From Variovorax paradoxus (GTDB taxonomy: Bacteria; Pseudomonadota; Gammaproteobacteria; Burkholderiales; Burkholderiaceae_C), in NCBI GenBank assembly GCA_016806145.1, contig CP063167.1, positions 1,794,501-1,858,500 of the forward strand: a DNA stretch of 64,000 bases. The letters are read 5' to 3'. Shown here piece after piece: positions 42,253-51,318 of this stretch (within the stretch, counting starts at the first letter, position 1; each line of letters opens with the position of its first letter). The notes under the pieces are model-generated. The model made no database searches. It was not told where the DNA came from and saw only the letters and a program-made list of their open reading frames with translations. The position numbers were made by a program, and so were the translations under genes.

Positions 42253-43023
42253 TCAGCCGCGCGATCCGCAGCACGCATGCGCCGCGGGCCGCGATTCGTA
42301 GCGGTCGTGATGCCGCACCCATGCCATCGTGTGCTCGAGCCCTTCCTCGTCGCGCCCCTTGGGCACGAGGTCGATCAGCGGATAGGCACCCATCATCACC
42401 TCCACGCCGCGGCCATAGCGCGAGTAGGTGTGGAACACCTGGCCCGCCGCGTCCTTGAAGAACACGCTGATGCCCGGCGCCTCGGCCTGCGGAAAGGGCT
42501 GCATGCCGAAGTTGTAGTAGACCGAGCCGCTCGCGAATTCCTCGGGCGTGAAGCTGACGTGGAAGTCGTGGTTGAAGTCGCTGCGTGCCGACGACACCCA
42601 CTTGAACTTCCAGCCCATGCGTTCGCGAAAGCGCTCGATCTCGGGCAGCGCATTGCGCGAGACCACGAGCAGCGTGACATCGCGCGCAGCCAGGTGCGGG
42701 GCGGCGCCGTCGTTGTGGTCGGCCATGTACGAGCAGCTCGGGCAGCCTTGCTCCCAGCCGGGCGCGAACATGAAGTGCTGCACCAGCAGCTGGCTGCGGC
42801 CCTCGAACAGATCGGCCAGCGCGCGCGGGCCGTCGGGCGTGTCGAAGACGTAATCCTTCTCGACGCGCACCCAGGGCAGCGCGCGGCGTTCGCGCGCGAT
42901 CTGGTCGCCCAGTCGCGTGAGTTCCTTCTCGCGTTCCAGCAGGATGCGGCGCGCCTCGGTCCATTGGTCCCTGGAGACGACGGCGTGGTGCGCCGTGCCT
43001 GCTTCGGTGGTCGTTGCATTCAT
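42253..43023 (-). CDS. DUF899-family thioredoxin-like protein
   Basis: 256 residues with AAGGAG seven bases before the ATG. The DUF899 layout is clear: helices with REKELTRLGDQIARERRALPWVRVEKDYVFDTPDG, then LVQHFMFAPGWEQGCPSCSYMADH (the Cys pair GCPSC) and SARSDFNHDFHVSFTPEE, VYYNFGMQPF. The fold is thioredoxin-like; the family is often annotated as a dithiol-disulfide isomerase, without firm biochemistry. It ends near CACCGSRG, adding a further Cys pair. It is co-oriented with the propeller protein 30 bases upstream. Confidence 0.9.
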   Translation of the reverse strand: MNATTTEAGTAHHAVVSRDQWTEARRILLEREKELTRLGDQIARERRALPWVRVEKDYVFDTPDGPRALADLFEGRSQLLVQHFMFAPGWEQGCPSCSYMADHNDGAAPHLAARDVTLLVVSRNALPEIERFRERMGWKFKWVSSARSDFNHDFHVSFTPEEFASGSVYYNFGMQPFPQAEAPGISVFFKDAAGQVFHTYSRYGRGVEVMMGAYPLIDLVPKGRDEEGLEHTMAWVRHHDRYESRPAAHACCGSRG

Positions 43024-43052
43024 CGGATGCTCCTTGCGTGAGGCTCGGTGGA

Positions 43053-43715
43053 TCAGTGCGCGGGCCGGCGCACCGCGCGGACCTTGCCGCTCGGGCCGCC
43101 GCCGCAGTAGAAGAGGCCGGCGCCGTCGGACTCGAGCCCGCTGACGCCGGTGCCGCGCGGCATCGCGAGCCGCTCGAGCACCTCGCCGCTGCGCGGGTCG
43201 ATGCGGCGGATGTCGCTCTCCTCGGCCTCCCAGGTGCCGTGCCACAGCTCGCCGTCGACCCAGGTCACGCCGGTCACGAAGCGGTTGCACTCGATGGTGC
43301 GGCGCACGGCGCCGGTCGCGGGATCGATCTCGTGGATCTTGCGGTCGCGGTACTGGCCCACCCACAGGCTGCCCTCGGCCCAGGTCAGGCCCGAGTCGCT
43401 GCCCTGGCCGGGCGCGGGGATCGAGGCCAGCACCTGGCCGGTGGCGGGGTCGATCTTGTCGATGCGGGCTTCGGCGATCTGGTAGAGATGGGTGCCGTCG
43501 AAGGCCGTGCCGGCATCGCAGGCGCGGTCCAGCGCCTTCGTGGTCTCGCCGCTGTCGGGGTCGAAGGCCACCAGCTTCTCGCCGGTGGCGGCCCAGACGC
43601 GCTGGCCGTCGTGGGTCACGCCGTGCACCTGGGTGGCGCCCGCGAAGGGCCCGTACTCGCGCACGATCTCGGCCGCCCGGGCGCTGGAACTGTCGTGGAT
43701 GGTCTTGGCTGTCAT
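43053..43715 (-). CDS. Beta-propeller protein (glutamine cyclotransferase-like)
   Basis: 220 residues built of about five similar blades (VWAATGEKLVAFDPDSGETTKAL, LYQIAEARIDKIDPATGQVLASI, LWVGQYRDRKIHEIDPATGAVRRTI, LWHGTWEAEESDIRRIDPRSGEVL). No signal peptide. This matches glutaminyl-peptide cyclotransferase-like and SMP-30/Vgb-like propellers; the catalytic residues cannot be judged. It lies between the HTH regulator and the DUF899 gene on one strand. Confidence 0.82.
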   Translation of the reverse strand: MTAKTIHDSSSARAAEIVREYGPFAGATQVHGVTHDGQRVWAATGEKLVAFDPDSGETTKALDRACDAGTAFDGTHLYQIAEARIDKIDPATGQVLASIPAPGQGSDSGLTWAEGSLWVGQYRDRKIHEIDPATGAVRRTIECNRFVTGVTWVDGELWHGTWEAEESDIRRIDPRSGEVLERLAMPRGTGVSGLESDGAGLFYCGGGPSGKVRAVRRPAH

Positions 43716-43763
43716 GGTTGGCTCCTTGGGAGGGCACCGGACATCGGCGCCTTGGAGACAACT

Positions 43764-44984
43764 CTATGCAATCGCGAGCGTGGAGGGGAGTAACAAGATC
43801 GTCGTGAAACCGGCCAGCGGCGGCGCCAGCCAGCGGCGCGCGCGGGTCTGGCCGATGGCGCGCACGCGGCCCTCGGCCTCGAGATCGGCCAGCGCGCGCT
43901 GCACGGTGCGCTGGCTGGCGTCGAGCGCGAGCGCCAGCGCCGAGGTCGACCAGGCGGCGCCGTCGGACAGCAGCGCGAGCAGCGCGGCCTGCTCGCCGGC
44001 GATCGGCGGCGCCAGCACCGAGACGGGCCGCTCGTCGTGCGGACGCAGCACGAAGCCGCGCGCGCTGGCCTCGATGCGCGCCAGCGGCTTGACCAGCGCG
44101 CGCAGCCGGCCGATCTCGACGCGCAGGCGCGCGCGGTGCGTTTCGTCGGGGTCGCGCGTGCGGAACACCTGCGCGATCAGCGCCTCGCGTTCCACGTCGC
44201 CGGGCCAGGCCTCGGCCAGCGCGAGGGCGAGCGCGAACAGCACCGGGCGGCGTGCCAGCGCGCGCCATGTCGTGCCCGCGCCCACGGCGCGGCGGCAGGC
44301 ATCGACCACCAGCGTGCCCGAATCGAGCAGCGCCTCGACCTCGTCGAGCCGCAGCATCCGTTCGCCGCCGGGAAAGCGTTGCCGCGCGGCGGGACGGTCG
44401 AGCGCGGCGCGCGTGTCGACCACCTCGGCCAGCAGGGCCGGCACGCCCGCGTGTTCGGCGGCGATGCGCGCACGGGCCAGGGCTTCGCGCGCCAGTGCGG
44501 TGCGCAGGGAACGCAGCGCCAGTTCGGCGGTGGCGAGTTCGGCCACGGCCGCGAGCGAGGCCGGCAGGCCCTGGCCATCGAGATGGGCCAGCGCGTCGCG
44601 CGCCTCGTCGAGCCGCCCGAGCAGCAGCGATCGCCGCGCCGCGATCAGCCAGGCCTGCAGCGCATTGGCGGGATCGGCATGCGCCTCGAGCGTGGCGGCC
44701 GCCGCCAGCAGCGCGCGCGGCGAGCCGCCGAGGTCGCGCATCGCCAGCGCCACCTCGGCCTCGGCGACCACGCAGCGCGCGCGTGCCAGCGCTTCGTGCG
44801 CGCTGAAGCCGCGCGCGGCGCGGCGCAGCAGTTCGCGGGCGCGTGCATGGTCGCCGAGCTGGGCCATGGCGATGCCGCGCAGCGCCAGCGCCGGCGGATC
44901 GTCGCGCAGCGCGACCCGCTTGAGCGCGCCGAGCGCATCGCCCGCGGCCAGCGCGCGTGCGGCGGCGGCGATCAGGGAGTCCAT
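43764..44984 (-). CDS. Transcriptional regulator with helical repeats and a C-terminal winged helix
   Basis: 406 residues. Residues 1 to about 200 are Ala/Leu-rich helical repeats resembling TPRs. A DNA-binding segment occurs around ALALALAEAWPGDVEREALIAQVFRTRDPDETHRARLRVEIGRLRALV, like an OmpR/BTAD-type winged helix, and a second HTH near the C-terminus (STSALALALDASQRTVQRALADLEAEGRVRAIG). It is 48 bases upstream of the propeller gene and 13 bases downstream of the AraC gene, all on one strand. It probably controls the propeller/DUF899 genes. Confidence 0.8.
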   Translation of the reverse strand: MDSLIAAAARALAAGDALGALKRVALRDDPPALALRGIAMAQLGDHARARELLRRAARGFSAHEALARARCVVAEAEVALAMRDLGGSPRALLAAAATLEAHADPANALQAWLIAARRSLLLGRLDEARDALAHLDGQGLPASLAAVAELATAELALRSLRTALAREALARARIAAEHAGVPALLAEVVDTRAALDRPAARQRFPGGERMLRLDEVEALLDSGTLVVDACRRAVGAGTTWRALARRPVLFALALALAEAWPGDVEREALIAQVFRTRDPDETHRARLRVEIGRLRALVKPLARIEASARGFVLRPHDERPVSVLAPPIAGEQAALLALLSDGAAWSTSALALALDASQRTVQRALADLEAEGRVRAIGQTRARRWLAPPLAGFTTILLLPSTLAIA

Positions 44985-44997
44985 CGACGCGGCGCCG

Positions 44998-45984
44998 CTA
45001 TTCGATCCAGGTCCGCGCGCCCACGCCCTGGTACTGGCGCCGGTAGGCCGAGGGCGTGGTGCCCACCACCTGCCGGAACCGGCGCGCGAAATGGGCCGGC
45101 TCGGCGAAGCCCGTGCTCTCGCCGATCTCGGCCGCCGAGGCCGAGGTGAAGACCAGCAGCGTCTTGGCGCGATCGATGCGCCGCTCGGTCACGATCTCGA
45201 GGAAGGTCTTGCCGGTCTCGCTCTTGAGCAGGTGCGCCAGGTGGGTGGCCGACACGTGGCTGGCCTGCGCCGCGTCGCCCAGAGTCAGTTCCTGCGCCAG
45301 GTTCTGCGTGATGTAGCGGATGCAGCGCAGCACCGCCTGCTTGTACGACTGCAGCACCATGCCCTGCGCCTCGCAGTGGCGGAAGTCCTCGCCGTAGCGC
45401 CGCCACACCATGCCGATCAGGTTCAACAGGTGGCCGCGGATCAGCAGGTGGCTGGCCGTGTCCTCGCCCGAGGGCCGCTGCGCCTCCTGCGTCATGCGCT
45501 CGCACAGCGCCTGCAGCGCTTCGGTCTCGGCCGCGTCGAAGCGGAAGTCCAGGCAGTGCTGGAAGCGGAACGGCGCGAGCTCGGGCGCGCGCGCCAGCGG
45601 CACCTCCGACAGCTCGAACACGTCGAGGTCGAGCGAGGGCAGCAGGTAGTCCTTGCTGATGTTGATGATGTGGAACACGCCGTCGGCCGCGTTCGGGATG
45701 TAGTGGACCAGGAAGGGCAGCACGAAGCTCACCGTGCCCGGCCCGATCGGGCGCTGGCCGCCGCCGATGAAGTGCGTGGTCTCGCCGCGCGTGTTGACGT
45801 AGATCTGGAAGTACTCGTGCCGGTGCGGCACCGGGTTCGGCAGGATGTTGGTCTGGTCGTGGATGCCGAAGTAGGCGCGCTGCGCCCGCGTGGCCATGGT
45901 GTAGTTGCCGATGGCGGGGCGCGCGGCGCGGGCGGGGCCAGGGTGCGGCGGAAGCGGGTCGATGAGGGAGGGCGCTGGTTGCAT
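44998..45984 (-). CDS. AraC-family transcriptional regulator
   Basis: 328 residues. An N-terminal cupin sensor (NPVPHRHEYFQIYVNTRGETTHFIGG, then LPFLVHYIPNAADGVFHIINISKDYLLP) is followed by AraC helix-turn-helix elements (LGDAAQASHVSATHLAHLLKSETGKTFLEIVTERRI, and IGESTGFAEPAHFARRFRQVVGTTPSAYRRQY). It is divergent from the fumarylpyruvate-hydrolase-like operon across 126 bases and is the obvious regulator of it. Confidence 0.94.
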   Translation of the reverse strand: MQPAPSLIDPLPPHPGPARAARPAIGNYTMATRAQRAYFGIHDQTNILPNPVPHRHEYFQIYVNTRGETTHFIGGGQRPIGPGTVSFVLPFLVHYIPNAADGVFHIINISKDYLLPSLDLDVFELSEVPLARAPELAPFRFQHCLDFRFDAAETEALQALCERMTQEAQRPSGEDTASHLLIRGHLLNLIGMVWRRYGEDFRHCEAQGMVLQSYKQAVLRCIRYITQNLAQELTLGDAAQASHVSATHLAHLLKSETGKTFLEIVTERRIDRAKTLLVFTSASAAEIGESTGFAEPAHFARRFRQVVGTTPSAYRRQYQGVGARTWIE

Positions 45985-46040
45985 GGCGGGCCTGGCACGA
46001 GGAATCGCAAGGATTGCATATCTTTGCGCAAGCCTGTGCG

Positions 46041-46069
46041 TTGAGGCCGAAGGGCCTCGTTCCTAGACT
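46041..46069 (+). promoter_or_regulatory. Promoter with internal palindrome for the FAA-hydrolase operon
   Basis: TTGAGG (46041-46046) and TAGACT (46064-46069) are 17 bases apart, a reasonable sigma-70 pair placing the transcript start near 46076. The spacer holds GAGGCC/GGCCTC around GAAG (46043-46058), so a repressor could sit between the two elements. A further 8-bp palindrome TTGCGCAA is at 46024-46031. Assignment is by pattern. Confidence 0.5.
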
Positions 46070-46110
46070 CTAGCCACTCCTTCCACAACCTTCCAGAGAG
46101 ACAACACGCA

Positions 46111-46815
46111 ATGTCCCCCAGCCCCGCGCCCGGCGCCGCCGACGCCCTCCAGGTCGCCCCCATCTCCATCGACATCGTCGGCAGCGACCGACAGTTCCCC
46201 GTGCGCCGCGTCTACTGCGTGGGCCGCAACTACCTGGCCCACATCCGCGAGATGAAGGAGGGCGACGAGCGCGATCCGCCGTTCTTCTTCCAGAAGCCGG
46301 CCGATGCGGTGGTGACCGACGGGCGCGTGCCCTATCCGGCGCTGACCGAGGACTTCCAGTTCGAGTTCGAGCTGGTGGTGGCGATCGGCAGCGAGGCCTC
46401 CAATGTCTCGCCCGACACCGCGCTCGACCATGTGTTCGGCTACGCGGCCGGCCTCGACATGACGCGCCGCGATCGCCAGCGCGAGTGCAACAAGCGCGGC
46501 CTGCCATGGGAGCAGGGCAAGTCCTTCGACCATTCGGCGCCCTGCGGTCCGATCCACCCGGTGGCGCGCGTCGGCCATATCCGCTCGGGCGTGCTGAACC
46601 TCGCGGTCAACGGCAGCGTGCGGCAGGATTCGGTGCTCGAGAAGATGATCTGGAACGTGCACGAGATCGTCAGCGAGCTGTCGAAGCAGTACCGCCTGCT
46701 GCCCGGCGACCTGATCTTCACCGGCACGCCCGAGGGCGTGGGCCCGGTGCAGCGCGGCGACCGGCTCACGGGCCGCATCGAGGGGCTCGCGCCGCTGCAG
46801 GTCGAGATCGTCTGA
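46111..46815 (+). CDS. Fumarylacetoacetate-hydrolase-family protein (fumarylpyruvate hydrolase-like)
   Basis: 234 residues. The family opening CVGRNYLAHIREMKEGDERDPPFFFQKPADAV, the metal-binding Glu pair in FQFEFELVVAIG and the GLDMTRRDRQRECNKRGLPWEQGKSFD segment are all present, matching fumarylpyruvate hydrolases such as NagK. These cleave the ring-fission product of gentisate. No gentisate dioxygenase is present, so another beta-diketo acid may be the true substrate. First gene of a five-gene plus-strand operon. Confidence 0.9.
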   Translation: MSPSPAPGAADALQVAPISIDIVGSDRQFPVRRVYCVGRNYLAHIREMKEGDERDPPFFFQKPADAVVTDGRVPYPALTEDFQFEFELVVAIGSEASNVSPDTALDHVFGYAAGLDMTRRDRQRECNKRGLPWEQGKSFDHSAPCGPIHPVARVGHIRSGVLNLAVNGSVRQDSVLEKMIWNVHEIVSELSKQYRLLPGDLIFTGTPEGVGPVQRGDRLTGRIEGLAPLQVEIV

Positions 46816-46840
46816 ACGCACAAGGCCAAGGAGACACCGC

Positions 46841-47719
46841 ATGAAACCGCTCGAACGCATCGCCTATTCGGCCATCGCCGACCGTCCCGCCCGCCGGCTG
46901 CCCGGCGGCAAGCGGCTCGCCGTCTGGGTCATCGTCAACGTCGAGGAATGGAACATCGACGAGACCATGCCGCGTACCGTGCTCACGCCGCCGGCCGGCG
47001 GCTCGCCCATGCCCGACATCCCGAACTGGGCCTGGCACGAATACGGCAACCGTGTCGGCTTCTGGCGCATGCTCGAGGCGATCGACGCGCTCGGCATTCC
47101 CGCCACGCTCGCCATCAACGGCTCGGCCATCGGGGCTTACGAGCCGATCGCCAAGGCGGCGAAGGCGCGCGATTGGGAATTCATCGGCCACGGCTTCGGC
47201 CAGCGCAACATGCAGAAGGTGCCCGACGAGGCCGAGGACATCGCCAGGACCACCGAGGCGATCCGCGCCTACACCGGCAAGCGGCCGCGCGGCTGGCTCG
47301 GCCCGGGCCTCACCGAGACCTGGCACACGCCCGACATCCTGGCCGAGCAGGGCTACGAGTACGTCTGCGACTGGGTGCTCGACGACCAGCCGGTGGAACT
47401 GAAGACGCGCAACGGCGGCCACATCGTCAACGTGCCCTACACGCAGGAATGCAACGACGTGGCGATGATGCTGATCCAGCACCACAAGGCCAGCGAGTAC
47501 CGCGACCGTGCCATCGACCAGTTCGAGCAGCTGTACGCCGACGCCAGGGATTCGGCGCGCGTGATGGCGCTGGTGGTGCATCCGTACATCATGGGCGCAC
47601 CGCACCGGCTGCGCTATTTCCGCGAGGCGCTGGCGCACATCCGCGAGCACGAGGACGTCGGCTTCTTCACCGGCGAGCAGATCCTCGACTGGCATCTCGC
47701 GACGCGCGACGCCGCTTGA
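46841..47719 (+). CDS. Polysaccharide-deacetylase-family hydrolase (PuuE-like)
   Basis: 292 residues of the NodB-homology fold. Motif 1 is altered to VNVEEWN, as in PuuE-type allantoinases and related amidases instead of sugar deacetylases; motif 2 is IGHGFGQRN, and the Trp/Gly loop GWLGPGLTETWHTPDILAEQGYEYVCDW follows. No signal peptide, so it acts in the cytoplasm. It likely opens or hydrolyses a cyclic amide or C-N bond. The neighbouring amidohydrolase supports a nitrogen-ring substrate. Confidence 0.88.
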   Translation: MKPLERIAYSAIADRPARRLPGGKRLAVWVIVNVEEWNIDETMPRTVLTPPAGGSPMPDIPNWAWHEYGNRVGFWRMLEAIDALGIPATLAINGSAIGAYEPIAKAAKARDWEFIGHGFGQRNMQKVPDEAEDIARTTEAIRAYTGKRPRGWLGPGLTETWHTPDILAEQGYEYVCDWVLDDQPVELKTRNGGHIVNVPYTQECNDVAMMLIQHHKASEYRDRAIDQFEQLYADARDSARVMALVVHPYIMGAPHRLRYFREALAHIREHEDVGFFTGEQILDWHLATRDAA

Positions 47720-47796
47720 GACTTGCCCCCGGCGCGCGCCGCCGGGGCTCCCTTTCCCAGAACAAGAGTCTCGCCCCGGCGAGAAGGAGACAGATC

Positions 47797-49047
47797 GTGC
47801 ATTCCACCACCTCGGCCCTGCCGCTGGCCGGCGACGCGCGCCGCCAGGCGCCCATCAGCGGCCTCGAGATCGCCATGTTCCTGGTGCTGCTCGCGTCCTA
47901 CGCGCTCAATGCGATGGACCGGCAGATCTTTCCGCTGATCGCGGCCGACGTGCGCCGCGAGTTCGGCTTCGGGCTGGCCGACACCGGCCTCTTGTCGACC
48001 ATCTTCACGCTCGGCATGGCGGTGGCCGGCGTGCCCACCGGCTACCTGCTGGCGCGGCTGTCGCGCAAGACCGTGCTGCAGATCGGCATCGCCATCTTCT
48101 CGCTGGGCACGCTGCTCACGGCCTACTCGCACGGCTTCGCCGACATGATCGCCTACCGCGCCGCCACCGGCATCGGCGAGGCGATGCAGCTCACGGTGGT
48201 GATCGCCATCGCGGCCAGCCACTTCGCGCGCTACCGTGCCACGGCCGTGGGCGCGATCAACTTCTCGTTCGGCATCGGCGCGATCGTGGGGCCGCTGCTC
48301 GGCGGCCACCTGATCGGTACAGAGCGCGACTGGCGGCTGCCGCTGGTGGTGTTCGGCGTGGCGGGCTTCGCGGCCATGGCGCTGATCGCGCTCACGGTGG
48401 GCCGGCGCATGACCGAGAACGTGGCCGCGGCCGACACGCGCGCCGACCAGCGCGGCGCCGAGCGCATGTGGAACCGCAACACCGTGCTGCGGACCGCGAT
48501 GAGCGTGATCGGCGGCCTGTGCATCTACGGCTACCTCGGCATGTACCCGACCTTCCTGCGCGAGCACCTGCACTACACGCCGGCCGACACCGGCCGCGTC
48601 ATGAGCATCTTCGGCTTCGGCGTGTTCGCCTCCATCTTCGGCGGCTGGCTCGGCGACCGCTTCCATCCCAAGCTGGTGCTGTCGCTGAGCTTCGTCGGCA
48701 CCGGGCTGCTGGGCTTCCTGCTGTTCTCCGGGCCCACCGGCATCTGGGTGCAGTCCGCGCTGTCCTTCGCCTGGGGCCTGGTGGTCAGCGGCGTGCTCTA
48801 CGTGAACCTGGCCGGCTACCACATCAAGGCGGTGCGTGCCTCGCTCACCAACCGCGCCACCGGCGTGTTCGTCACCACGCTCTACGGCGCGGGCGCCTTC
48901 GCGGGCTACATCATCGGCGCCATCGCCGCGCGCCTGGGCTGGGGCTCGGCCGGGCTGCTGCAGATCACGCTGCTGGCGGCCGTGGGCGTGGCGCTGACGG
49001 CGCTGCTGCGCACCGACCGCATGTCGCTGCCGGCGCGCAAGCCGTGA
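47797..49047 (+). CDS. MFS transporter
   Basis: 416 residues from a GTG with AAGGAGA upstream. It has 12 membrane helices; ALNAMDRQIFPLIAADVRREFGFGLADTGLLSTIFTLGMAV resembles the first helices of anion:cation symporters and related carboxylate carriers, with GYLLARLSRKTVLQIG as motif A. It overlaps the next gene by GTGA. It probably imports the compound degraded by this operon. Confidence 0.93.
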   Translation: MHSTTSALPLAGDARRQAPISGLEIAMFLVLLASYALNAMDRQIFPLIAADVRREFGFGLADTGLLSTIFTLGMAVAGVPTGYLLARLSRKTVLQIGIAIFSLGTLLTAYSHGFADMIAYRAATGIGEAMQLTVVIAIAASHFARYRATAVGAINFSFGIGAIVGPLLGGHLIGTERDWRLPLVVFGVAGFAAMALIALTVGRRMTENVAAADTRADQRGAERMWNRNTVLRTAMSVIGGLCIYGYLGMYPTFLREHLHYTPADTGRVMSIFGFGVFASIFGGWLGDRFHPKLVLSLSFVGTGLLGFLLFSGPTGIWVQSALSFAWGLVVSGVLYVNLAGYHIKAVRASLTNRATGVFVTTLYGAGAFAGYIIGAIAARLGWGSAGLLQITLLAAVGVALTALLRTDRMSLPARKP

Positions 49048-49802
49048 CCGCGGCCTTCGAATGGGCGCTGCTCGGCGGCGCCGCGGCGCTGGCCGGCGCG
49101 CTCAACGCCGTGGCGGGCGGCGGCAGCTTCCTCACCCTGCCGGCGCTGGCGCTGGTCGGCGTGCCGCTGGTGTCGGCCAATGCCACCGGCACCGCCGCGT
49201 TGCTGCCGGGCTACCTGGCCGGGGCCTGGGCGCTGCGGCGCGAACTCGCGGGGCCGATGTCGCCCTCGCTGCTTCGGCTGGGCGTGCTCTCGGTACTCGG
49301 TGGCGCGGCCGGCGCGGCGCTGCTGCTGTCGACCTCGAACCAGGCCTTCGGCCGCATCGTGCCCTGGCTGCTGCTGGCCGCGACGCTGCTGTTCGCGATC
49401 GGGCCGGCGCTGGTGCGCCGCCGGGCCGAGGCCGCCGCATCGGAGCGCGCCTGGCTCGCCGACCTGGGCATCGTGGCGGTCGCGGTCTACGGCGGCTACT
49501 TCAACGGCGGCCTCGGCATCCTGCTGCTCGCGGTGCTCGGCGCGCTCGGGCATGCGGACATGGGCCGCATGAACGGCATCAAGAACTTCGTCTCGGCCAT
49601 CCTCACGCTGATGGCGGTCGCGATCTACGCGGCCAGCGGCGCGATCGTCTGGAGCCATGCGCTGTGGATGGCGCTCGGCGCCACGGCCGGCGGCTACGCG
49701 GGCGGCACGGCCGCGCGGCGGCTGCGGCCGGAGCTGGTGCGCGGCTTCGTGGTGCTGACGGGGCTCGCGATGACGGGCGCTTTCTTTCTCAATGCGCGCT
49801 GA
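49044..49802 (+). CDS. TauE/SafE-family sulfite exporter-like membrane protein
   Basis: 252 residues, GTG start inside the stop of the MFS gene. The TauE/SafE pattern is seen twice: ALAGALNAVAGGGSFLTLPALALVGVPLVSANATGT in the first half and GGYFNGGLGILLLAVLGALGHADMGRMNGIKNF in the second. Eight or so membrane helices. Members export sulfite, sulfoacetate or small organic anions. Its place in a catabolic operon suggests export of a product or import of a substrate; not determined. Confidence 0.92.
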   Translation: MTAAFEWALLGGAAALAGALNAVAGGGSFLTLPALALVGVPLVSANATGTAALLPGYLAGAWALRRELAGPMSPSLLRLGVLSVLGGAAGAALLLSTSNQAFGRIVPWLLLAATLLFAIGPALVRRRAEAAASERAWLADLGIVAVAVYGGYFNGGLGILLLAVLGALGHADMGRMNGIKNFVSAILTLMAVAIYAASGAIVWSHALWMALGATAGGYAGGTAARRLRPELVRGFVVLTGLAMTGAFFLNAR

Positions 49803-49840
49803 GGCACGCAATTTTTTTCACTTCCTCACCGGGACAGCCC

Positions 49841-51262
49841 ATGCAGACCAGCAAGAGAAACTTCATCCGCCTGGCCGGTGCCCTGGCCGTGGCCGCCACC
49901 GGCGCGCCAGCGCTCGCCACTTCGGCCCGGACCAGCCGCGGCAGCTACCTGATCCGCAACGGCGCGGTGATCACGGTCGACCGCGCCACCGGCACCCTGC
50001 CGCGCGCCGACGTGCTGGTGCGCGACGGCACCATCGAGAAGGTGGGCCGCGGCCTGCGCGCGCCGGGCGTCGAGGTGATCGACGCCACCGACCGCATCGT
50101 GATGCCGGGCTTCGTCAATTCCCACTACCACCTGTGGAGCGCGATCGGCCGCAGCTTCACGGCGCGCGAGGGCTTCTCCTACTACCCGGCCAAGGGCGCG
50201 ACCTCGACCCTCTACACGCCCGAGGACTTCTACAACAGCGTGCTGCTGGGCTGCGCCGAGCTGGCCCAGGGCGGCACCACCACCGTGCACAACTGGTCGC
50301 ACAACACGCGCTCGCCGGCCCATGCCGACGCCGAGCTGCGCGCGCACCGGCAGTCGCTGCTGCGCGCGCGCTATTCCTACGGCCACGTCGACCAGATACC
50401 GGCCGACGAACTCAACCGCTACGAGGACCTGGCGCGCGTGCGGCGCGACTGGTTCGGCGAACGCTCGCCGCTGGCCGGCCTGGTGCACCTGGGGCTGAAC
50501 CTGCGCGGCCCGCAGCAGAGCACCGAGGCCGTCTTCCACGAGGAGATGAAGTTCGCCAGGGCCAGCGGGCTGCCGGTCGCGATCCATGCGCCGCAGGAGG
50601 CGCCCAACAACGTCGATGCGCTCGACTACGAGCGGCGCGGCTACCTCGGGCCCAATTTCATGATCGCCCACTACGTGCCCGCGAGCCCGGCCGACCTCGC
50701 GGCGCTCGCGCGCACGAGGACGCCGCTGAGCTTCGCCACCCATTCCGAGCTGCGCCTGAGCGGCACCGGCGACGCGCGCGCCGCGCTGTTCGCGATGCGC
50801 GCGGCGGGCCTCGCGGTCTCGCTGTCGAGCGACGCCACCTCGATCGCGCCGCCCGACATGTTCGAGGCAATGCGCTTCACCTGGAACCTCGGCGTGCCCT
50901 GGGCCGGCACGCCGAGCGCGGGCGCCAGGCCGGTGGGCGTGCACGAGGTGATCGAGATGGCGACGATCAACGGCGCCATGGCGCTGGGGCTCGGCGAGGT
51001 CACGGGCTCGATCGTCGAGGGCAAGCGCGCCGACATCATCCTGGTGCGCACCGATGACCTCAACATCGGCCCGGTAGGCAACGCCGAGACCGCGATCGTG
51101 CAGAGCGGCAGCGCCGCCAACGTCGAGACCGTGATGGTCGACGGCCGCATTCTCAAGCGCGGCGGCCGCCTGGTGGCCTACGACACCCCGGCCATCATGC
51201 GCCGCGCCCGCCAGTCGGCCGAGCGGATCCGCGCCGCGGCGGGGGCGGCCTTGCAGTCCTGA
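49841..51262 (+). CDS. Exported amidohydrolase (cytosine/guanine deaminase-like)
   Basis: 473 residues. The N-terminus SKRNFIRLAGALAVAATGAPALA resembles a twin-arginine signal with Lys-Arg in place of Arg-Arg, so a periplasmic site is likely. The metal site of subtype-III amidohydrolases follows: HxH in FVNSHYHLWSA, His in VAIHAPQEAPN, His in SFATHSELRL and Asp in LSSDATSIAPPD. The C-terminal composite domain has ADIILVRTDDLN. Related to chlorohydrolase/8-oxoguanine-deaminase-type enzymes. Last gene of the operon; its stop lies within repeat copy A. Confidence 0.93.
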   Translation: MQTSKRNFIRLAGALAVAATGAPALATSARTSRGSYLIRNGAVITVDRATGTLPRADVLVRDGTIEKVGRGLRAPGVEVIDATDRIVMPGFVNSHYHLWSAIGRSFTAREGFSYYPAKGATSTLYTPEDFYNSVLLGCAELAQGGTTTVHNWSHNTRSPAHADAELRAHRQSLLRARYSYGHVDQIPADELNRYEDLARVRRDWFGERSPLAGLVHLGLNLRGPQQSTEAVFHEEMKFARASGLPVAIHAPQEAPNNVDALDYERRGYLGPNFMIAHYVPASPADLAALARTRTPLSFATHSELRLSGTGDARAALFAMRAAGLAVSLSSDATSIAPPDMFEAMRFTWNLGVPWAGTPSAGARPVGVHEVIEMATINGAMALGLGEVTGSIVEGKRADIILVRTDDLNIGPVGNAETAIVQSGSAANVETVMVDGRILKRGGRLVAYDTPAIMRRARQSAERIRAAAGAALQS

Positions 51263-51301
51263 ATACAGCGCCCGCATACAAGCGCCGGGCTTCGGCGCTG
51301 A
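51253..51301 (+). repeat. 49-bp direct repeat, copy A, 5' of the ParD/ParE pair
   Basis: A 49-base segment (starting GCAGTCCTGAATACAGCG) recurs at 51963-52011 with five mismatches. Copy A includes the amidohydrolase stop codon and a hairpin GCGCCG/CGGCGC that can terminate the upstream operon. The two copies bracket the toxin-antitoxin genes exactly. Confidence 0.85.
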
Positions 51302-51318
51302 GGGTATGGGTCGTTTGC

